From the NCBI RefSeq assembly GCF_018531445.1, contig NZ_JAHDTH010000028.1, positions 1 to 55,549 of the forward strand: DNA of 55,549 nucleotides, written 5' to 3'. Origin of the DNA: Pseudonocardia lacus (GTDB taxonomy: Bacteria > Actinomycetota > Actinomycetes > Mycobacteriales > Pseudonocardiaceae). How positions within the stretch are numbered: the first letter of the stretch is position 1; every line of letters begins with the position of its first letter. The notes under the pieces were generated by a model. That model was not told the DNA's origin, did not search any database, and was given only the letters and a program-made list of their open reading frames with translations. The position numbers and the translations under genes were made by a program. Of the stretch, positions 47,321 to 55,549 are shown piece by piece.

Positions 47321-49336
47321 CTAGGGGGTGCGGGAGGGGTGGTCCCAGGTGATCCGGGGCCGCCGGCCGCCGAGGTGGCGGCCGAACCAGTCCAGGATGA
47401 TCTCCGCGCGCTGCACCCGGTGGCGCGGCGAGCCGCTGCGCGAGAGCTCGTGGCCCTCCTCGGGGAAGCGCCAGTACTCCACCGGCTTGCCCAGCAACCG
47501 CAGCGCCACGAACAGCTGGTCGGCCTGCTCGACGTGGCAGCGCAGGTCGTCCTCGGAGTGCAGGATCAGCACCGGTGTGCTGATGTCGCGCACGTAGCTG
47601 ATCGGCGACATCCGGCGGTAGACCTCCGGCGAGTCCAGGTGGCCGACGCCGAACTCGTGGCGGAAGAACCCGGCCGCGTCCGAGCTCCACTCCAGCGACT
47701 CGACGTTGTTGACCGCGCGCTCGCTGCACGCCGCGGCGAACCGGTCGGTGTGCCCGATCAGCCAGCTGGTCAGGTAGCCGCCGTAGGACCCGCCGAGCAC
47801 GCCGACGCGGTCGGGGTCGAGCTGCGGGTCGCGGGCGAGTGCGGCGTCCAGCGCGGCGAGGACGTCGTCGGCGTCGATGCCGCCCCACCCGGTGCCGGGG
47901 ACCTCCGCGGCCTCCGGCGGGCGGATCGAGCGCGCCCAGGCCTCGGTCTGGCCCGTCGAGCCGTGCGGGTTGCAGTAGACGACGGCGTAGCCTGCGCCCG
48001 TCCACAGCTGGAACTCATCGAAGAACGCGTTGCCGTACTGGCTCATCGGCCCGCCGTGGATGGACAGCAGGACCGGCAGCCGCCCGCCGTCGGCGGGGGC
48101 GTCCGGCTTGACCAGCCAGACGTCCATGTCGCCGTCGCCGCCGGGGGAGGGCACCCGGAAGTACTCCGGCGCGCGCACCGGCACGGCGTCGTGGAACGCC
48201 GCGCCGACCGAGGTGAGGCGCCGCTCGGTGCCGTCCGGGTCGCGGACGAACAGCTCGGGCAGCGTGGTCGCGGTGGCCGCCACGAACGCCAGCACGCCAC
48301 CCGCCTGGTCGTAGCCGGTGATCACCCGGGTGCCGCCGAGCACCCGGTGGGCCGGCCCGGAGCCGTCGGCCGGGACGCGGTAGACGTGCACGTCGCCGCG
48401 GTCCTCCGCGGCGAACAGCAGGTGGTCGCCATCCCAGATGGGGGCGCGGGCGCCGGGCTGGGGGGCGCACTGGCGGTCGAGGTCGGCGGTGAGCACCCGC
48501 TGCTCGCCGGTGGTCGCGTCGGTCAGCACGACCTGCGTGTGCGAGTGCAGCAGCTTGCCGTCCTGGGCGAGCGAGGCGATCGTGGCGCCGTCCGGGCTCC
48601 ACGCCGGCCGCCAGTGCGACAGCCGACCGGAGGTGATCGCCCGGGGCGGGGCGTCGGCGGCGGCCAGGTCGACCAGGTGCAGGTCGGCGATCAGGTCGAG
48701 GTCCCAGTCCTTGGCCCGCGGCACGGCGGTGACCAGCCGGCTGCCGTCCGGGCTCCAGGCCGGGCCGTCGTGCTCGTAGGGGCCCCCGGCGACGACGCGC
48801 GGGCGGGCGGACCCGTCGGCCGGAACGACGAACACCGAGCGGGGGCGGTCGATCGTCCATCCGGTGCCGTCCTCCCGGCTCCACAACCGGTCGATGCGCC
48901 GCGGCGGCCGCGCGCGCTCGTCGTCGCCGTCGGAGTAGCGCCCGGTGCGCTCCCGGGAGGCGAACGCGAGGTGCCGGCCGTCGGGTGACCACGCGGGCTG
49001 CTCGATGCCCTCGGGCCGCTCGCAGACGGTCACCGTCTCGCCCGGGCCGCCGATCGGCACGACGTGCAGGGTGGCGGCGTCGGAGCCGGTCGAGCGCCGG
49101 CTGGTGAACGCGAGCCTGCGCCCGTCGGGGGACCAGACCGGCTGGGAGTCGCCGTGCTCACCGGAGGTGAGCTGGTGGGGCGGCGTCGAGCCGTCGGTCG
49201 CGGCGAGCCAGACCGCGCTGCGGTAGCGGTTGGCGTCGAGGTCCACGCGGGTGACGGTGAAGGCGATCAGGGAGCCGTCGGGGGAGACCCTCGGGTCGGC
49301 GAGGGACACGAGACGTCCGATGTCGGTGGGTTGCAC
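47321..49336 (-). CDS. S9 family serine peptidase (acylaminoacyl / dipeptidyl peptidase type)
   Basis: The 671-residue protein has an N-terminal beta-propeller built from WSPDG repeats (QPVWSPDGRRLAFTS, PAWSPDGRHLAFA, PAWSPDGSRLV, PAWSPDGATIAS) and a C-terminal prolyl-oligopeptidase catalytic domain. The catalytic Ser517 lies in GGSYGGYLTSW, with Asp in ILHSEDDLRC and His in PEEGHELSRSG. It cleaves short peptides in the cytoplasm; there is no signal peptide. TAGCGT (49344-49349) lies 7 nt before GTG 49336, which I prefer over GTG 49345, which overlaps that hexamer. Confidence 0.93.
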   Translation of the reverse strand: MQPTDIGRLVSLADPRVSPDGSLIAFTVTRVDLDANRYRSAVWLAATDGSTPPHQLTSGEHGDSQPVWSPDGRRLAFTSRRSTGSDAATLHVVPIGGPGETVTVCERPEGIEQPAWSPDGRHLAFASRERTGRYSDGDDERARPPRRIDRLWSREDGTGWTIDRPRSVFVVPADGSARPRVVAGGPYEHDGPAWSPDGSRLVTAVPRAKDWDLDLIADLHLVDLAAADAPPRAITSGRLSHWRPAWSPDGATIASLAQDGKLLHSHTQVVLTDATTGEQRVLTADLDRQCAPQPGARAPIWDGDHLLFAAEDRGDVHVYRVPADGSGPAHRVLGGTRVITGYDQAGGVLAFVAATATTLPELFVRDPDGTERRLTSVGAAFHDAVPVRAPEYFRVPSPGGDGDMDVWLVKPDAPADGGRLPVLLSIHGGPMSQYGNAFFDEFQLWTGAGYAVVYCNPHGSTGQTEAWARSIRPPEAAEVPGTGWGGIDADDVLAALDAALARDPQLDPDRVGVLGGSYGGYLTSWLIGHTDRFAAACSERAVNNVESLEWSSDAAGFFRHEFGVGHLDSPEVYRRMSPISYVRDISTPVLILHSEDDLRCHVEQADQLFVALRLLGKPVEYWRFPEEGHELSRSGSPRHRVQRAEIILDWFGRHLGGRRPRITWDHPSRTP

Positions 49337-49534
49337 TCCGGTCACGCTAGAGCACCGGGCAGTCGTCGAGGCGGCCGTTCACGTTAGCGCTCACATCCGC
49401 ACGTCGATGCAGGCCGCGTCCTTGTTGACTACCGCGCGACGCTGCGCCAGGGTGCGGATCTGCCAACCAGGTGATCACTGTCACCCGGCTTGTGTCGTAG
49501 CTGATTACGTTGGGTGCGAGGAGGAGCGGTGACG

Positions 49535-50872
49535 ATGTCTCGACCTGCCTCCCAGTCGGCGTACCTCGCAGGGCTGGTCCCGCCGTCGGTCGCCGCGACC
49601 GGCGTCCGTCGGCGCAGCCTGCTCACGGGCGCGCTGGCCGGGGCGGGCCTGCTGGGCGCGGGCGGCCTGCTCGGCGGCTGCGCCAGCGCCGACGCCGTGG
49701 TCCCCGCCGCCGGCGACGGGATCGTCAAGTTCGGCTCGAACCAGTCCGACGACGTGCCGCGCAAGGCGTACGAGGAGATCGTCGCCGGGTTCGACCGCCC
49801 CGGGCTCACCGTGGTCACCAACACCGTCGACCACAACGCCTTCCAGGAGAACATCAACAACTACCTGCTCGGCCAGTCCGACGACGTGTTCACCTGGTTC
49901 GCCGGCTACCGCATGCAGTTCTTCGCCGAACAGGGCCTGGTCGGTGACATCTCCGAGATCTGGCAGACGATGACCGGCATGACCGACGCGCTGCGCACCG
50001 CGTCGTCGGGCCGCGACGGCCGCCAGTACTTCGTGCCGCTCGACTACTACCCCTGGGCCGTGTTCTACCGCCCCAGCCTGTTCGAGGAGCACGGCTACCG
50101 GATCCCCGCCACCCTCGACGAGATGGTCGTGCTCGGCGAGCAGATGCAGGCCGCCGGGCTGATCCCGCTGGCCTTCGCCGACCAGGAGGGCTGGCCGGCC
50201 ATGGGCACGTTCGACCAGCTCAACCTGCGGCTCAACGGCTTCGACTACCACATGTCCCTGATGACCGGCCGGGAGTCGTGGGACGGCCAGCCCGCCCGCC
50301 GGGTCTTCGAGCTCTGGCGCGACCTGATGCCCCTGCACCAGACGAACCCGCTGCAGCGCACCTGGCAGGACGGCGCCGCCGCCCTGGAGCGCAAGCAGGC
50401 CGGGATGATGGTCATGGGGATGGGCCTGGTCGGCCACCAGTTCGCCGACGCCAACCGCGACGACCTCGACTTCTTCGCCTTCCCGCAGATCGACGCGGCC
50501 ATCGGCACCGGCGCCGTCGAAGCCCCGATCGACGGCTTCATGATGCGCGCCTTCCCCCGCAACCGGCCCGGCGCGCTGGAGTTCCTCAGCTACCTCGCCG
50601 AGCCCGCCACCCAGCGGATCTACACCACCGCCGACACCACCGTCGTCGCCGCGAACTCCGAGACCGACACCTCCGGCTACACGGCCCTGCAGCGCAAGGC
50701 CCGGCAGTTCGTCGACGACGCCACCGACATCGCCCAGTTCATGGACCGCGACACCCGCCCCGACTTCGCCTCCGCCGTGCTGCTGCCGGCGATCCAGCAG
50801 TTCCTGGCGGACCCGGCCGGGTTGACCGGGACGCTGAGCGTCATCGAGAGCCGGCGGCGGGACTTCTTCTGA
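49535..50872 (+). CDS. ABC transporter substrate-binding lipoprotein (family 1, sugar type), Tat signal
   Basis: The 445-residue protein has a twin-arginine-like signal (RRRSLLTGALAGAGLLG) ending in a lipobox (LLGGC), followed by a family-1 solute-binding body: GIVKFGSNQSDDVPRKAYEEIVAGF, NINNYLLGQSDDVFTWFAG, DYYPWAVFYRPSLFEEHGY. The body resembles carbohydrate-binding proteins of CUT1 importers. No permease or ATPase gene adjoins it, so it is an orphan in this window; glgX follows convergently. AGGAG lies 8 nt before ATG 49535; a GTG six nt earlier is too close to that site. Confidence 0.88.
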   Translation: MSRPASQSAYLAGLVPPSVAATGVRRRSLLTGALAGAGLLGAGGLLGGCASADAVVPAAGDGIVKFGSNQSDDVPRKAYEEIVAGFDRPGLTVVTNTVDHNAFQENINNYLLGQSDDVFTWFAGYRMQFFAEQGLVGDISEIWQTMTGMTDALRTASSGRDGRQYFVPLDYYPWAVFYRPSLFEEHGYRIPATLDEMVVLGEQMQAAGLIPLAFADQEGWPAMGTFDQLNLRLNGFDYHMSLMTGRESWDGQPARRVFELWRDLMPLHQTNPLQRTWQDGAAALERKQAGMMVMGMGLVGHQFADANRDDLDFFAFPQIDAAIGTGAVEAPIDGFMMRAFPRNRPGALEFLSYLAEPATQRIYTTADTTVVAANSETDTSGYTALQRKARQFVDDATDIAQFMDRDTRPDFASAVLLPAIQQFLADPAGLTGTLSVIESRRRDFF

Positions 50873-50915
50873 GGGTTGCCTCCGGCGACGCCGGGCCGGG
50901 GTGCGCGTCGGGACG

Positions 50916-53018
<2,103 letters not shown>

Positions 53019-53173
53019 CGATCCTCCATGCAGGGGACGCCCGCGGGTCCGCGAGCACGTCTTTGTATCGGTTGGCCGGCCGCTCCGCTCGATGGGCGCG
53101 GGCGCGTCGGTGCAGGTGAGTTGAACCGCCCGGCTGGGTTGCGGTATGAAACGGATCACATCGTGAAGGGTCA

Positions 53174-54868
53174 GTGCATGCCGCTCGCAGTCCGCCGCCC
53201 CGTCCCGCCGCCGTGACGGAGCACCCGGCAGGCGAGCGGCTCGACCCGGCGGTCCTGGACGCCGCGCTGCAGGCGCTGCTCGACGAGCACCCCACCGCGG
53301 TCGTGTTCGCGCTGGACTCGGCGGCCCGCCGGGTCCCGGTGCCCGCGGACGAGCGGTTCGCGACCTGCGTGCCGCTGCCGGGCGAGGAGCCCACCGCGAT
53401 CGACTACGTCGTCCCGGCCGACCGGGTCGGCGTGGGCACCTGCTGGAACCGGGCCCGCGCGACCGGTCTGGCCCGCGGCGGGTTCCGGCTCGCCTGCGCG
53501 CCCGACCAGGTGATGACGGTGACGTTCGTCGACTGCCGCGACCGGCACGGCGTGTGGATCGGCGTGATCGTCGCCGAGGGCGGCTGGACGGTGCGCGCCG
53601 GGGCGGTCGGGTTCGACCCGGCCCTGCTGGTGCCGAGCCGCCCGCGCACCGCCGAGGTGCGCAAGAACCTGCTCGGCGTCATCACCGGCGTCGACGAGCG
53701 GGCCACCCGGATGGTCGGCTGGTCGGCGGCGGAGATGGTCGGGCGCAGCTCGCTGGAGTTCGTCCACCCCGACGACCACGAGCGCGCCATCGGGCAGTGG
53801 CTGGAGCTGCGGGCGCGGCGCAGCACCCAGCGCGTCCGGCTGCGCCACCGCCACCGCGACGGCCACTGGCTGTGGGTGGAGATCGAGAACGTCTTCGTCG
53901 GCCTCGACGACCCCGACGACGTGGTGGCGATCGGGCGGATGACCGACATCTCCGACGAGATGGCCGCGATCGAGGCCGTGCGCCAGCGGGAGCGGCTGTT
54001 CCGCAGGCTGACCGAGTCGCTGCCGGTCGGGGTGCTGCAGGTCGACGAGGACGCCCGCGTGCTCTACGCCAACCGGCGCGCGTCCGACCTGCTGGGCACG
54101 GCGCACGACGCCGGTGCCACCCCGTCGGACGTGCACGAGCGGTTCGTCGGCGTCGAGCCGGCCCAGCGCACCGAGCTGGAGCGGGCGGTCGAGCGCGTGC
54201 TGGAGGCGGGGGTGGAGGGGTCGGTGCAGGTCGACGCGTGGGTGCGGCGCGGCGGCGACCGGCGCCGCTGCCAGTTCACGCTGACCCCGCTCACCGGTGC
54301 GGAGGACCCGCCGGGGGCGATCGTGCTGGTCGCCGACGTCACCGAGAGCGCGCGGCTGCGGGAGGAGCTGCAGGTCAGGGCGACCTACGACGGCCTGACC
54401 GGCTGCCTGAACCGGGCCGCGGTGCTCGCCGAGCTGGGCCGGGCCCTCACCGCCGCCGACGGCCGCCCGCTCGCGGTCGTGTTCATCGACCTGGACGACT
54501 TCAAGGCCGTCAACGACTCCTACGGGCACTCCGCGGGCGACGCGCTGCTGACCGCGGTCGGACAGCGGCTGCGCGGCCAGGCCCGCGCGGGCGATTCGGT
54601 CGGGCGCCTCGGCGGCGACGAGTTCCTCGTGCTGTGCCCGGGGGTGGGCGACGACGGCCGTGCGGTGGCGCTCGCCCGGCGCATCCACGACCACCTCGAC
54701 GGCACCTTCCGGCTCGACGGCGGCATCCGGGTCCGGTCGCGGGCCAGCGTGGGGGTGACGGTGGCCCAGCCGGGCGATCCGGCGGACGCCTCCCCGGACG
54801 CGGTGGTCGCGCGCGCGGACGCGGCGATGTACCGGGCCAAGCGCCGTTCCCGGGACCGGACGGGGTAG
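53174..54868 (+). CDS. PAS-GGDEF diguanylate cyclase
   Basis: The 564-residue cytoplasmic protein has an N-terminal GAF/PAS-like region (about 15-160), a PAS domain with PAC-like end (about 165-280, RMVGWSAAEMVGRSSLEFVHPDDHERA), a second PAS (about 285-395) and a GGDEF domain (about 400-560). The catalytic GGDEF is at residues 480-484. An RxxD inhibitory site (RAGD) lies five residues upstream, so product feedback is expected. It makes cyclic di-GMP. There is no EAL domain. GTG 53174 has AAGGG about 4 nt upstream; GTG 53213 is the alternative. It is convergent with a CarH-like gene. Confidence 0.9.
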   Translation: MHAARSPPPRPAAVTEHPAGERLDPAVLDAALQALLDEHPTAVVFALDSAARRVPVPADERFATCVPLPGEEPTAIDYVVPADRVGVGTCWNRARATGLARGGFRLACAPDQVMTVTFVDCRDRHGVWIGVIVAEGGWTVRAGAVGFDPALLVPSRPRTAEVRKNLLGVITGVDERATRMVGWSAAEMVGRSSLEFVHPDDHERAIGQWLELRARRSTQRVRLRHRHRDGHWLWVEIENVFVGLDDPDDVVAIGRMTDISDEMAAIEAVRQRERLFRRLTESLPVGVLQVDEDARVLYANRRASDLLGTAHDAGATPSDVHERFVGVEPAQRTELERAVERVLEAGVEGSVQVDAWVRRGGDRRRCQFTLTPLTGAEDPPGAIVLVADVTESARLREELQVRATYDGLTGCLNRAAVLAELGRALTAADGRPLAVVFIDLDDFKAVNDSYGHSAGDALLTAVGQRLRGQARAGDSVGRLGGDEFLVLCPGVGDDGRAVALARRIHDHLDGTFRLDGGIRVRSRASVGVTVAQPGDPADASPDAVVARADAAMYRAKRRSRDRTG

Positions 54869-54876
54869 CCCGGCGC

Positions 54877-55549
54877 TCAGCCGGTGCCGGCGCGCTCGAC
54901 CTGGTCGGCGGCGTCGTCGAGCGAGCCGCAGCGCCGCACGTCGGCCGGGAGGTCCTGACCGGCCCAGCCCGGCCCGCCGACGATCCAGCGGCACCCCGGG
55001 CGGGGGCGCGGGAGGTCGGCGAACAGCCCCACCAGGTGCGGGCCGGGGGCGTGCGCCCAGAGGAACACCGCGGCCGGGCCGGTGCGGTCGACGGCCGCGC
55101 GCAGCGACGCCTCCGGCAGGGAGGCCAGCGGACGGGCGCCGATCCCGCGCTCGGCGAGGACGGCGGCCAGCGCGGCGAGGGGCAGGGTGTGCACCTCGTC
55201 CGGGACCGCGGCGAGCAGGACCGGCCGGGCGGGCCGGGTCACCGTCGTCGCGTCGACGACCCGGTGGAACGCGCGCAGAAGGCACTCGCTGAGCAGGTGC
55301 TCGGTCTCCACGCCGGTGGCCGTGCGCTCCCACCGCTCGGCGATCGCGACCAGCACGGGGCGGGCGACCTCGTCCCAGGTGGCGGCGACGCCGACGGCGG
55401 CGATCGAGTCCGCGAGCACGGCGTCGAGCGCGACGGGATCGAGTGCGAGCGCGGCCCGACCGAGGCCGCGGACGCGGGGGGCGGCGTCGGGCAGGCGCAG
55501 GCCGCGTCCGCCGTGGCGACCGGTCGGGCCGTCGGGCGCGGGCCCGGCC
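54877..55549 (-). CDS. CarH/LitR-like B12-dependent regulator, C-terminal part (cut by window edge)
   Basis: The frame is open to the right edge, so the N-terminus is missing. What is visible starts with LRLPDAAPRVRGLGRAALALDPVALDAVLADSI, the helical cap of cobalamin-binding MerR proteins. It continues with TWDEVARPVLVAIAERWERTATGVETEHLLSECLL (Trp and Glu-His of the B12-binding helix bundle) and a Rossmann-like B12 domain (VLLAAVPDEVHTLPLAALAAVL, with the His for the lower ligand). CarH/LitR proteins use adenosylcobalamin to repress light-induced genes. The HTH must lie beyond 55549. The ATG-like start at 55419 is an artefact of the missing part. Confidence 0.8.
   Translation of the reverse strand, partial: AGPAPDGPTGRHGGRGLRLPDAAPRVRGLGRAALALDPVALDAVLADSIAAVGVAATWDEVARPVLVAIAERWERTATGVETEHLLSECLLRAFHRVVDATTVTRPARPVLLAAVPDEVHTLPLAALAAVLAERGIGARPLASLPEASLRAAVDRTGPAAVFLWAHAPGPHLVGLFADLPRPRPGCRWIVGGPGWAGQDLPADVRRCGSLDDAADQVERAGTG

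Overview
This is a very G+C-rich, gene-dense stretch of actinobacterial chromosome. Gene content and order (UPF0182 / PDZ-Lon-like protease / zincin_2 block; prfB-ftsE-ftsX-smpB-ssrA block; tmRNA tag ending in ALAA) point to Actinomycetia. A Pseudonocardia-like member of the Pseudonocardiaceae is my best guess, but that is inference from style, not from a search. I see no prophage, insertion sequence, CRISPR array or plasmid gene; this is core and near-core chromosome with some accessory cassettes.

Layout. 1-7.0 kb: a cut-off ThiF-like gene, a YgjP-like metallopeptidase, a zincin_2 protein, a PDZ/S16 protease and the large UPF0182 membrane protein, followed by a strong terminator and an initiator tRNA. 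7.3-13 kb: methyltransferase, hydrolase-LuxR fusion, Asp-nucleophile hydrolase, acyltransferase-3/SGNH and a secreted lytic transglycosylase preceded by a strongly folded leader RNA. 13.2-15.6 kb: a SoxR regulator divergent from a short-chain dehydrogenase coupled to a QueA-like gene, with a clear MerR-type promoter between them. 15.6-16.05 kb: non-coding, packed with hairpin repeats. 16-21.4 kb: pyruvyl transferase, lipoprotein, PtpB-like phosphatase, toxin-antitoxin-like pair, small regulator and membrane protein. 21.5-27.4 kb: complete oligopeptide ABC importer. 27.8-34.2 kb: PadR regulator, prfB, ftsEX, smpB, amidohydrolase, a His/Asp-rich membrane protein and ssrA (tmRNA). 34.2-42 kb: 2H phosphoesterase plus NUDIX, SRPBCC and DUF1330 proteins, cspA with a sequestered ribosome site, an MFS exporter, a LysR/dehydratase pair and a second MFS protein. 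41.8-45.9 kb: an unusual four-gene operon (NrtR-like NUDIX regulator, J-domain/kinase-like protein, VWA protein, PurA-like enzyme). 46-55.5 kb: MauE/DsbA-like pair, S9 peptidase, orphan Tat lipoprotein, glgX, PAS-GGDEF diguanylate cyclase and a cut-off CarH/LitR-like B12 photoreceptor regulator.

How genes are read here. At about 20 genes a -10-like hexamer (A at position 2, T at position 6) ends 6-8 nt, most often exactly 6 nt, before an ATG or GTG, and no Shine-Dalgarno is visible. These look like leaderless mRNAs, and I used the pattern to choose starts. Operon-internal genes instead use Shine-Dalgarno sequences or GTGA/TGATG overlaps.

Most interesting: the NrtR / J-kinase / VWA / PurA-like operon, which I cannot match to a characterised pathway; the three-way-junction leader before the transglycosylase; the SoxR-controlled dehydrogenase/QueA-like operon; the cspA ribosome-site lock; and the hairpin repeat family.
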